Below, in pieces: positions 9,141 through 16,186 of a stretch of DNA of 64,000 bases. The position numbers and the translations under genes were made by a program. Each line of letters starts with the position of its first letter. Positions within the stretch are counted from its first letter, which is position 1. Source of the DNA: Sulfitobacter sp. SK011 (GTDB lineage Bacteria; Pseudomonadota; Alphaproteobacteria; Rhodobacterales; Rhodobacteraceae); NCBI RefSeq assembly GCF_003352065.1, contig NZ_CP025803.1, forward strand, positions 2,459,574-2,523,573. The letters run 5' to 3'. The notes under the pieces were generated by a model that saw nothing but the letters and a program-made list of their open reading frames with translations, made no database searches and was not told the origin of the DNA.

Positions 9141-10501
9141 GCTGTCTTGCCCTTCCGAACCGTGTCAATCGCCACGACTTCTGCACCTAAACCAAGTGCC
9201 GCGCCAATCTCAGCCCCGATCAGGTCCGCCGCACGCCGTTGAGGATCAGCGGCAAGGTGAGCATAGCGTTTCGTGGTACTGGTCTGAGAGTGGCCAAGTA
9301 GGCCGCCTATTTGATGAAGTGATAGCCCCGCCCCTGCGCCTATCGCTGCGTTGGAATGGCGTAGATCATGCGGGCGTGTACCCTCGATCCCGGCTGCTCG
9401 GCAAACCGCACGCCATAGGCGCTTTAAGTCCGCGCGGGGCTTCTCGTTCGGTGTCCCTGCCGAACTGGATGCAATAACATAGCGCCCGACCCGAGGAAGC
9501 CCCTCAAGCACGGATAGCGCGGTCGCCCCAAGAACGATCACTTTTGCCCCCGTCTTCGAGTCTGGCAGGCGCAAGATACCACGCGCAAAATCGACATGCT
9601 GCCATTCCAGATCGAGTATCTCACGCACCCGCGCACCGGTCAGCAAAAGCAATCTTATCGCTGCAACCGAATGAACATCGAAGCTGACCCTGCGTTTTTC
9701 AGGCGCGGGCAAATACTTTGCACCGGGACCATCCTCCTGAACTTGCCACGGCAACCCATCCGTTTCTGCGAGCCGAAGAGCGTCCCCGAGCAGTTGCATT
9801 TCACCCGATGAAAGAAACCGTTCACGACCCTTCTCTTTGAACGCCTCTACCGCAGTTGCAGGGTTTGACGTGCCCTCGGGGAGCAGCCCTAGACCAATTG
9901 CCCAAGAGAACATCGCTTTGAGAACAGCAAGCGCCCGGTTTGCTATGACCGGGCCGCCCCGTGTTTTCTGCGCCGCAGTCCGTCTCGCCCCGGGTTTCTT
10001 CGCACCGGTCTTTTTGCAGGCGATTGCACTGTGCAGCTTGGCTATGTCGTTCCGGGTCAGCGTCGCTGCTTTCCGAGTGCCAATGGCGGGAAGAATGTGC
10101 GTGTCCAGAACTGCGCGATACTGCTTGGCCGTTGCGGCCTTGCGTTTGGGTCCAACATGGCGGGAAAGCCATTCGCCTGCGATCTCAGCAACGGTATCAG
10201 CGGCTCGCGCTTCGGCTCTATCAGCTGCAGGATCAGCCCCAAGGCGAACTTTAGCCAGCATGTCTTTAGCCATATCCCGAGCCTGCTCCGGTGTGAGGGT
10301 CTCGGGATTGCCTAGCACAACACGCTTCTTGGCAGTCCCTCGTCCTCCGGACCCAGGGCGATACTCTATAATCCACGAGCGCGATCCTGAGGGCCTTACG
10401 ATAAGCCCAAAACCTTTCAGGCCCTCGTCATAATAGACCACCGGCTTTTTCGGCGTCTGGATTGCCGCAACAGTGCGGCGGGCGATCTTGATAACGGGCA
10501 T
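9137..10501 (-). CDS. Tyrosine recombinase / integrase
   Basis: A 454-residue site-specific recombinase of the P4/DUF4102 type. The N-terminal arm-binding region has KGFGLIVRPSGSRSWIIEYR. A SAM-like core-binding domain lies at about 103-205. The catalytic domain has Arg291 (TGARVREILDL), His378-Arg381 in PHDLRH, His404 in LLGHSQTST, and the nucleophile Tyr413 in KRYAHL. All active-site residues are present, so the enzyme looks intact. It lies next to the tRNA-Asn 3' fragment and a pair of short direct repeats (10542-10561) that resemble integrase arm sites. It catalyses integration and excision of the element. Confidence 0.93.
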   Translation of the reverse strand: MPVIKIARRTVAAIQTPKKPVVYYDEGLKGFGLIVRPSGSRSWIIEYRPGSGGRGTAKKRVVLGNPETLTPEQARDMAKDMLAKVRLGADPAADRAEARAADTVAEIAGEWLSRHVGPKRKAATAKQYRAVLDTHILPAIGTRKAATLTRNDIAKLHSAIACKKTGAKKPGARRTAAQKTRGGPVIANRALAVLKAMFSWAIGLGLLPEGTSNPATAVEAFKEKGRERFLSSGEMQLLGDALRLAETDGLPWQVQEDGPGAKYLPAPEKRRVSFDVHSVAAIRLLLLTGARVREILDLEWQHVDFARGILRLPDSKTGAKVIVLGATALSVLEGLPRVGRYVIASSSAGTPNEKPRADLKRLWRAVCRAAGIEGTRPHDLRHSNAAIGAGAGLSLHQIGGLLGHSQTSTTKRYAHLAADPQRRAADLIGAEIGAALGLGAEVVAIDTVRKGKTA

Positions 10502-10541
10502 TGCTCTCTCCGGGGTTGCCAGTGGCTATCAGAAGGCGGAA

Positions 10542-10561
10542 TCGCCACCGAGTCGCCACCG
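10542..10561. repeat. Tandem 9-bp repeat, possible integrase arm sites
   Basis: TCGCCACCG occurs at 10542-10550 and again at 10553-10561, an 11-base period (one helical turn), between the integrase start and the tRNA-Asn fragment. A diverged copy of the same arrangement is at 10792-10810 next to the tRNA-Cys fragment. Its position and phasing fit arm-type integrase binding sites; this is inference. Confidence 0.5.
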
Positions 10562-10675
10562 CTCTCTGAAACAGATAGATAGGCAATCCTGTCAAAAATA
10601 CAAATATGAAAGCAGAAACAGTGTGTTACTGAAACCCCTTGAAGTTATATGAAAGCCTATGAAACCGTAACCTTA

Positions 10676-10723
10676 TAACTGTTAATCAATTGGTCGTAGG
10701 TTCGATCCCTACCGCCGGAGCCA
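10676..10723 (+). other. Attachment-site remnant: 3' fragment of tRNA-Asn(GUU)
   Basis: The sequence from ACTGTTAATCA through GGTTCGATCCCTACC to GCCGGAGCCA is the anticodon arm, variable loop, T-arm, 3' acceptor strand and CCA of a tRNA-Asn. The 5' half (an acceptor strand TCCGGC and D-arm) is missing upstream, so this is not a functional gene. Phage and island integrases commonly use this part of a tRNA as attachment core, and the integrase gene starts about 175 bases away, so this is the most likely att site of the element. Confidence 0.8.
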
Positions 10724-10727
10724 TAAA

Positions 10728-10763
10728 AAGCCACTAAGCTCAATAGTTTGGTGGTTTTTTTGA
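10728..10763 (+). terminator. Candidate intrinsic terminator after the tRNA-Asn fragment
   Basis: AAGCCACTAA pairs imperfectly with TTTGGTGGTT, followed by an uninterrupted T-run at about 10755-10761. Such a structure commonly follows a tRNA gene and may have been carried with the tRNA 3' end. Confidence 0.5.
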
Positions 10764-10791
10764 TATAAGGCCTGATCAAGAAATATTGCCT

Positions 10792-10810
10792 TGTCACCGA
10801 ATTTGTCACC
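10792..10810. repeat. Second, diverged tandem repeat next to tRNA-Cys fragment
   Basis: TGTCACC occurs at 10792-10798 and 10804-10810 (12-base period). The context TGTCACCGAATTTGTCACC parallels CGCCACCGAGTCGCCACC at 10543-10560. The layout (tandem repeat, then tRNA 3' end) repeats that of the intact integrase, pointing to a second att module from another element. Confidence 0.4.
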
Positions 10811-10830
10811 AAACCTTCTCAATATTAGAT

Positions 10831-10881
10831 CAGCGGATTGCAAATCCGTGTACAGGAGTTCGATTCTCCTACTCGCCTCCA
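10831..10881 (+). other. Attachment-site remnant: 3' fragment of tRNA-Cys(GCA)
   Basis: CAGCGGATTGCAAATCCGTG, a variable loop, T-arm GAGTTCGATTCTC and acceptor CTCGCC with CTCCA match the 3' 50 bases of a bacterial tRNA-Cys with anticodon GCA. No 5' acceptor or D-arm precedes it. It lies 107 bases beyond the tRNA-Asn fragment and is probably the scar of another integration event. Confidence 0.8.
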
Positions 10882-11433
10882 TATAAAATCGCCAACATAC
10901 TGATCTTAAGCATTTTTTTTGCATAAGCCCTCATTTGGATGACACATACCCACCCAAAAATATTCAACACATCGTAATGGGCATAGCAATTTACTTTGTA
11001 TTTTTCGGGACTGGAAATTGGACGTGGAATTTCACGCGCTGCAAATGCAAAGCAACGGACCTGGCTGAGGATGCCCTTCCTGCTTTAGGAGCCTGCAGCC
11101 CACAACATCCAAAATTTACAAATTGTTTGTAGAGGTAGCTTTCAGTTCAAAGCCGTACGATCATCACGACCTTATTCAGGACGGTCAAACATCCTTATAG
11201 TCACAGGGCATTAATAAATAAAAACATGCTGCAACTTAGACTAGGTGCGTGCTGCTTTTTGTATGTAATTTGTCGGGAAAAAATTGTTCTCGGCAGATCA
11301 AGCACTTATTCAAAGGTATCAGCTTGGAAAACTGAGGTCTTAACCATTACACAACGCCCGCTCAGCGTGGTAAGTCGTATTTCATGCTCTTTCAGAGGTC
11401 AAGCATCTGCTGAACAAAGTGAGAGGAATTTCG
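10882..11433. other. Gene-free region right of the island
   Basis: There is no supported protein gene. The stretch is AT-richer than its neighbours. It contains a broken tRNA-Gly (11318-11361, minus strand) and must contain the promoter of the SDR gene that starts at 11434. Confidence 0.5.
11318..11361 (-). pseudogene. 5' half of tRNA-Gly(UCC), truncated after the anticodon arm
   Basis: Read on the minus strand, GCGGGCG (acceptor), TGTAATGG (D-loop), ACCTCAG, TTTTCCAAG (anticodon UCC) and GCTGAT follow the order of a bacterial tRNA-Gly(UCC). The T-arm and 3' acceptor strand that should follow are absent: the next bases contain no GTTCGA and no CGCCCGC. The gene is therefore cut at the anticodon arm, the usual crossover zone for tRNA-targeting integrases, or has otherwise lost its 3' half. 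Confidence 0.65.
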
Positions 11434-12129
11434 ATGCGTAAACCGAATGCTGTTATCATTGGCGTAGGTGACGGGCTGTCCGCTGCTTTGGCGCGGAACC
11501 TGATGGCAGATTTTTCTTTGACGCTGGCCGCACGCAGCGCGGACAAGATGCAGTCTCTTGCTGACGAGACCGGGGCACGCACAGTTCTTTTGGACGCAAC
11601 GGATGAAAGCGCTATCGCCGCTCTGTTCGATAATCTGCCTGCAGCTCCGAGGGTTGCCATCTACAACCCGTCTGCACGTGTTCGCGGACCAATCACCGAC
11701 CTCTCCACCGAGGACGTGCGCCGGGCTGTCGATGTTACCGCCATCGGCGCGTTCCTGACCGGCAAACACGCCGCAAAGCATATGCTAAAAGCAGAGGCCA
11801 TTGACGGGAAGAAAGGGACCATTCTTTTCACAGGAGCATCAGCAGGCGTCAAAGGCTTTCCGCAATCTGCACCATTTGCCATGGGCAAGTTCGCCCAGCG
11901 CGGCTTGGCCGAAAGCATGGCACGCGAACTGCACCCACAAGGGGTCCATGTCGCTTGGGTCAACATCGACGGTGGCATACTGAACCCCGGTCGGGCAGAG
12001 CCAGACGACAAACCTGGATCCATGCTTCGGCCTGACGCCATTGCCCGCACCTACCGCCATCTGATTGAGCAGGACCGCAGTGCCTGGACCAATGAGGTCG
12101 TCGTACGCCCATGGGTCGAACGGTTTTAG
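11434..12129 (+). CDS. SDR-family oxidoreductase-like protein with Phe at the Tyr position
   Basis: A 231-residue Rossmann protein. The nucleotide-binding motif is IIGVGDGLSAALA (about 8-20), and the NNAG-like motif is replaced by YNPSA (77-81). The active-site Ser is probably Ser136 in FTGASAG. The YxxxK motif reads FAMGK (148-152), so Lys is kept but the catalytic Tyr is Phe. A subgroup of SDR proteins with this change and the following RGLAESMARELHPQGVHV block is known, so the change is probably ancestral rather than a fresh mutation. Classical hydride transfer is doubtful. ATG 11434 follows GAGAGG at 7 bases and is preferred over a GTG at 11419. It is monocistronic or co-transcribed with the next gene 24 bases downstream. 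Confidence 0.8.
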   Translation: MRKPNAVIIGVGDGLSAALARNLMADFSLTLAARSADKMQSLADETGARTVLLDATDESAIAALFDNLPAAPRVAIYNPSARVRGPITDLSTEDVRRAVDVTAIGAFLTGKHAAKHMLKAEAIDGKKGTILFTGASAGVKGFPQSAPFAMGKFAQRGLAESMARELHPQGVHVAWVNIDGGILNPGRAEPDDKPGSMLRPDAIARTYRHLIEQDRSAWTNEVVVRPWVERF

Positions 12130-12153
12130 CGGGTTTGCAGATACTGGACTGAT

Positions 12154-12846
12154 ATGATGCTAAGCGATGACGAACTTGACCAATTGGACGCGCTGCTGCT
12201 GTCCCATACCAATGAGGATGGCATGCTCCTCAGTGAGTTCGATGGGTTTTGCGCCGGTCTCATCGTCTGTCCAGAAATTGTCATGCCTGGGGAATGGTTA
12301 TCTTGTGTCTGGGGGAGCAGCACAGAACACTTGGAAACACCCAAGGATGTGCAGAATGTCACCGACCTGCTGATGCGTCACTACAATAACGTCGCACAGT
12401 CCTTGATGCCTCCGGCAAATGACTACGGTCCCCTCTATGACGAAGACACCCAAACAGGGGAAATCCTCTGGGAATCATGGTGCTGTGGGTTCGAGCGTGC
12501 AATGCGTCTGCGGCCGGATGCGTGGGAGCAGATTGCGGAGAGCAAAGACGAGGAGGCTGCTGCATCAGTCAACATGATGCTGGCGCTTTTCAACATTGCC
12601 GAAGGTCAAAGCGATCTTCCCAAGGCGTCAATCAAAACTCTCACTGCCGGAGCGCCGGACATTATCCCAAACTTGGTGCAGACCCTTAACGCCTGGACCA
12701 AATCCGGGACGTCCGCTGCTCCGTTCCCCGCCTGGGCTGCGGCAAATCAACCCCAAGCACCGATTCATGGAAGCAAGGTCGGCAGAAACGCCCCCTGCCC
12801 CTGCGGCTCAGGCCGCAAGTACAAACAATGCTGCGGTACCAATTAA
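12154..12846 (+). CDS. YecA/UPF0149 family protein with C-terminal SEC-C motif
   Basis: 230 residues. The N-terminal part ([38 protein letters not shown]) is the UPF0149/YecA fold. The C-terminus ends in [19 protein letters not shown], a SEC-C zinc-binding motif (C-x-C-x8-CC) like the tail of SecA. Such proteins are thought to bind SecA or ribosome-associated clients through the motif; the function is not settled. It starts 24 bases after the SDR stop on the same strand. Confidence 0.88.
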   Translation: MMLSDDELDQLDALLLSHTNEDGMLLSEFDGFCAGLIVCPEIVMPGEWLSCVWGSSTEHLETPKDVQNVTDLLMRHYNNVAQSLMPPANDYGPLYDEDTQTGEILWESWCCGFERAMRLRPDAWEQIAESKDEEAAASVNMMLALFNIAEGQSDLPKASIKTLTAGAPDIIPNLVQTLNAWTKSGTSAAPFPAWAAANQPQAPIHGSKVGRNAPCPCGSGRKYKQCCGTN

Positions 12847-12965
12847 TCAACCTTTGCGGCTTTGCCCTCAGCTAGGATCCGACCGATTGCTTTGAATATC
12901 GGAATAGTTAACGGCCCATTAGTGTTGAATGACGAGAACGGCCCTTTGCTGCCCTTGGCGCAATT

Positions 12966-12988
12966 AAGCCGCGCCGCAGTGCGGCTTT
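12966..12988 (+). terminator. Weak hairpin downstream of the YecA gene
   Basis: AAGCCGC and GCGGCTT form a 7-bp stem around an 8-base loop about 120 bases after the stop. The T-run is short (TTTCG), so termination efficiency is uncertain. Confidence 0.35.
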
Positions 12989-13121
12989 CGCATTCTGGAC
13001 ATTAATTCAGACCGCAGCAATTTGCGCCATTCGCGACAAGTAGGGTGGAACAAAATGGGCGTTGTGATGCAAGCCATCGCGGGTTCGTGACTCAACGGCT
13101 GACTTATCCTAAGCTTGGGCT

Positions 13122-13631
13122 ATGGCCGAGCCAGACGTACCCAAAACCTCAAGCAACACTGAGAAAGACGCAGCGGCGGTTCGAATTTTTCCGCCCGGCG
13201 TTCCTCTTGGGACGGTTGTTGCGGGCGCGGGGCTGGAGTGGATTTGGCCGGTTGGCCTACGCTTGTTGCCCGACGGCCCGCTGCGGTATTGGTTGGGCGG
13301 CGCGATCATTCTTGGGTCAATCTATTTTTTAGGTTTTCGAGCCGTCTCGATGATGCGCAGGTCTGGGCAATCGGAAAATCCGTACAAGACGACCACCGAA
13401 ATCATCGAGAAAGGACCGTATCGCCTAACGCGCAATCCTATGTATCTACAGATGGTGCTGATATGCATTGGTTTTGCCATTTTGTTGGCCAACATCTGGA
13501 TTATAGTTCTGACGCCGGTTTGCTCTCTGCTCCTGCATTTCTTAGTGATTTTGCCAGAAGAGGAGTATCTCGAACGAAAGTTCGGCGGCAAGTACCTTGC
13601 CTATAAGAAGCGGGTTCGACGCTGGATATAG
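13122..13631 (+). CDS. ICMT/PEMT-type membrane methyltransferase
   Basis: 169 residues with three or four hydrophobic segments. The C-terminal signature GPYRLTRNPMYLQMVLICIGFAI and EEEYLERKFGGKYLAYKKRV is that of isoprenylcysteine carboxyl methyltransferase-like/phospholipid methyltransferase proteins, which methylate small or lipid substrates at the membrane with S-adenosylmethionine. The bacterial substrate is not known. It stands alone, about 275 bases after YecA and 227 bases before the GFA pseudogene. Confidence 0.8.
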   Translation: MAEPDVPKTSSNTEKDAAAVRIFPPGVPLGTVVAGAGLEWIWPVGLRLLPDGPLRYWLGGAIILGSIYFLGFRAVSMMRRSGQSENPYKTTTEIIEKGPYRLTRNPMYLQMVLICIGFAILLANIWIIVLTPVCSLLLHFLVILPEEEYLERKFGGKYLAYKKRVRRWI

Positions 13632-13858
13632 CCCTTCGAGGCAATGCTGGCGCTGTTCCAGTGACTCTGCGTTTCCGGCCCATTGCGGTCTCTCGACCCA
13701 ACTTCGGATTCTGCGGTCGCAGCCCGTATTGCCGCCATTCGCTGCAGGTGCGTGGTCTTAGGCTGCTCGAACTCACGGTATGTGGCACAAAGCTTCCGTC
13801 AAGACAGCAACCTGAACTTGTGCTATTGTAGCGATTTTCATGGTCGGGAGTATCTAAG

Positions 13859-14347
13859 ATGACGATTGCCCAAGGTGGATGCCTTTGTGGAGCACTGAGG
13901 TATGAAGTCCAAAAGCAACCAGCAAGAACGTCCATGTGTCATTGCAAATTCTGTCAACGAGCGACAGGTGGCGCATATCTGGTTGAGCCAGTATTCGATG
14001 ACGCAGACTTCACAATAATTCGGGGCAAGCCGAAGCGTTATACGCACGTGTCAGAGGGTAGTAGGAAGGAAGTAAACATCCATTTCTGAGACACCTGCGG
14101 AACGAAGTTGTATTTGACTTTTGAGCGTTTTGAAGGTGCTGTTGGCCTCTACGGTGGAACACTCGACGACCCCAACTGATTGAAAATTACACCGCAGAAC
14201 TCCAAACACATCTTCTTGGATTTCGCACTGAAAGGTACGGTAATTCCACCGCATTTTGACACCTACAATAAACACGCAACTGAAAATGATGGCTCTCCGA
14301 TAGATGCGACAATCTTTGACAAGCCTCACACCATTGGGCGCAATTAG
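13859..14347 (+). pseudogene. GFA-family (CENP-V/GFA zinc fold) protein gene with two in-frame UGA codons
   Basis: The frame from ATG 13859 to TAG 14345-14347 is 162 codons and reads as one GFA-family protein without any frameshift. GGCLCGALRYEV and CHCKFCQRATGGAY give the first zinc ligands. EVNIHF is followed by UGA (14087-14089), then DTCGTKLYLTFERFEG, DDPN, UGA (14177-14179), and a tail NSKHIFLDFALKG. In the family the first UGA position is the first Cys of the CxxC pair (HFCxxCGT) and the second is usually Trp. The 76-residue product before the first stop lacks half the zinc site, so the gene is probably inactive. Confidence 0.8.
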
Positions 14348-14633
14348 CGTAGTCACAACTCACAATCAGAGGCTCACTGACGTCATTAGATAGATCGCAG
14401 CATTTTCGCCGGTAATGTACCAACGCCTTGCAAGGACGGCCCATATATTGGAACTTGGGGCCTTCCACATCAAGGTCCAGACTATCGCGAATAGTCCCTG
14501 AGCAAACATCAACAGGTCCTTCAAATTCCGAATTGTAGCTTCCTTGATCGTCCAGTCGATTACGGCTCAGTAGGTAGGGCTCATAAACTTCCAGTAGATA
14601 TACCTTGAACAGGCGCTCTTCCCACTCACGCAT
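14187..14633 (-). CDS. Possible small hypothetical protein, 3' end antisense to the GFA pseudogene
   Basis: A 148-codon open frame starting 24 bases after the stop of the cyclase-hydrolase gene on the same strand. The first about 95 residues (beginning MREWEERLFKVYLLEVYEPY) have a plausible protein composition. The last 50 lie opposite the GFA frame and look like shadow sequence. No family is recognised. It could be a real distal gene of the cyclase operon or a chance frame. Confidence 0.25.
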   Translation of the reverse strand: MREWEERLFKVYLLEVYEPYLLSRNRLDDQGSYNSEFEGPVDVCSGTIRDSLDLDVEGPKFQYMGRPCKALVHYRRKCCDLSNDVSEPLIVSCDYANCAQWCEACQRLSHLSESHHFQLRVYCRCQNAVELPYLSVRNPRRCVWSSAV

Positions 14634-14657
14634 TGTACTGGATGGTTGGTTTATTTT

Positions 14658-16049
14658 TCAAATGCTGTTCTCAGTCAGAAAAGGCCCTATTTCTTGGAAG
14701 AATTCGTCAAACCCAGGGTGGCCGCGGATCATACAATGATTGGCACCGGGCAATTCCACAAATCCAGCTGCTGGTATTGTTCGCGCTATTTCCCGCCCTT
14801 CTTTAATAGGTACTGCCATGTCGCCTTTGGCATGAAGCACAAGTGTAGGAACACGAATACTGCGCGCCTCTATACGAGCGTCCACATATGCGTTCATGCC
14901 CATAATCTTCATTGCGTTTTCGGGACTGGTTGAGACGCGCTGCATTTCGTCGAAACTATCACCCTCCAACTTTGTGGCATCGGGAATATAGGCGCTCGTG
15001 AAGAAATGCCTGTAAAAAGGACTGGGCGATCCCCAGCCGGCAGAAACCATTGCCTTGGAAGCCTCGTAGAACTGGGCTGCATCGGGGTCGTCGCGCATCA
15101 TCCTGCCGCGTGCGTAGCCGCCAAGAAGAATAAGAAATTTGACCCGCTTGGGATATTTCGCAGCAAATCGCATGCTGAAGGCCGCTCCCTGACTAATCCC
15201 GAAGAGACCAAAACTCTCGAGTTCAGCGGCATCCGCTACCGCCAACATATCGTCGATCATGCGGTCTTCGGAGATGTCGTCGACCTCCCAATCCGAAAGG
15301 CCGTTACCCCGCTGATCAAATCGGACAAGTCGGCACAGTTTGGAATACTCCGACAGAAAATCACCCCAAACCGGGCTGGTCCACTCGTATTCGATATGGT
15401 TGAGCCAGTTCGGAGCTTTCAAGACAGGCGTTCCTGCTCCGGTAGATGCCCAAGCAAGGTGAGTGCCGTCTGCGGACTGGCAATAATTCACACGTTGATT
15501 CAGAGAGATTTCCGGGGCTTTCCGGGTCGGCGGCTCGTACGGTGCCCACTGCCACACCCTGATAGGTCGCGAAATATTCTTGACCCGTTGCGCGCCCATG
15601 TCACGGAAAGGGGCATCAATGCGATCCGACACCGATTGATGCACGATATCGGAGACGGAGATGCCTCCGGGTTCAGCCAAGCCTTCGAGACGCGCCGCGA
15701 CGTTTACGCCGTCGCCAAATATGTCATCCTCGTCAAAGATGATATCCCCGAGATTGATACCAACTCTGAAACGGATCTTCTTCTCCTCACAGATCTCATC
15801 TTCAAAGCTAACCATTTGCTCTTGGATCGTGATCGCGCAAGCTACAGCATCCCGAACAGACTCGAAGGTGACCAACATGCCGTCGCCAGTCGTTTTAACA
15901 ATATCGCCACGACTTCGGGTAATTTCTGGATCGATTAATTCTTGACGATATTTCTTGAGGCGCGCCAGAACCCCCAATTCATCGATTTCCATAAGACGCG
16001 AATAGCCGACCATGTCTGTGGCCATAACAACTGCAAGGCGGTGGTCCAT
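14658..16049 (-). CDS. Fusion of class III nucleotidyl cyclase and alpha/beta hydrolase
   Basis: 463 residues in two domains. Residues 3-165 are an adenylate/guanylate cyclase catalytic domain with metal-binding Asp12 (MATDMVGYSRLM) and Asp56 (TTGDGMLVTF), plus FGDGVNVAARLEGLAEPGGI. Residues 185-460 are an alpha/beta hydrolase with RFDQRGNGLSDW, nucleophile elbow GISQGAA (Ser286), acid KGDMAVPI and catalytic His in PGANHCMIRGH. There is no membrane segment. The fusion suggests cyclase output tied to hydrolysis of, or sensing by, the hydrolase domain. Substrate is unknown. The start gives MDHRLAVVMATDMVGYSR, the normal beginning of this family. Confidence 0.9.
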   Translation of the reverse strand: MDHRLAVVMATDMVGYSRLMEIDELGVLARLKKYRQELIDPEITRSRGDIVKTTGDGMLVTFESVRDAVACAITIQEQMVSFEDEICEEKKIRFRVGINLGDIIFDEDDIFGDGVNVAARLEGLAEPGGISVSDIVHQSVSDRIDAPFRDMGAQRVKNISRPIRVWQWAPYEPPTRKAPEISLNQRVNYCQSADGTHLAWASTGAGTPVLKAPNWLNHIEYEWTSPVWGDFLSEYSKLCRLVRFDQRGNGLSDWEVDDISEDRMIDDMLAVADAAELESFGLFGISQGAAFSMRFAAKYPKRVKFLILLGGYARGRMMRDDPDAAQFYEASKAMVSAGWGSPSPFYRHFFTSAYIPDATKLEGDSFDEMQRVSTSPENAMKIMGMNAYVDARIEARSIRVPTLVLHAKGDMAVPIKEGREIARTIPAAGFVELPGANHCMIRGHPGFDEFFQEIGPFLTENSI

Positions 16050-16186
16050 GTTCGCTAAGTCCCCAATTACAGATCCTGTCTACCATGTTCGGCTGATCGA
16101 GCGGAAACATTTCTTAGGGTGTTTGGATGAAGACGGTTTGATCGGATATTCCTTCGTACATTGTGCAGCGTTCAGTAGTCTGGACT

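Larger units (their letters stand above)
5640..10881 (-). mobile_element. Integrative element (P4-satellite-like) with tRNA-derived right end
   Basis: A compact set of four minus-strand genes: tyrosine integrase, hypothetical, AlpA-like small HTH protein, and P4-type primase/helicase. This is the standard replication/integration module of satellite prophages and small genomic islands. No capsid, tail or conjugation genes are present. The integrase-proximal end carries a tRNA-Asn 3' fragment (10676-10723) and, beyond it, a tRNA-Cys 3' fragment (10831-10881). No matching left repeat is present in the window, so the left boundary (about 5.3-5.6 kb) is uncertain. Confidence 0.7.

Noticed and set aside
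10709-10924. Minus-strand open frame with ASRRIELLYTDLQS-like sequence
   Set aside because: This peptide is the antisense translation of the tRNA-Cys fragment and is a well-known type of false gene; no protein is supported here.
13859-14347. Selenoprotein reading of the GFA gene (UGA as Sec at the Cys position)
   Set aside because: A second in-frame UGA at a Trp position makes specific Sec insertion an insufficient explanation, and no SECIS-like structure was identified; kept only as a test within the finding.
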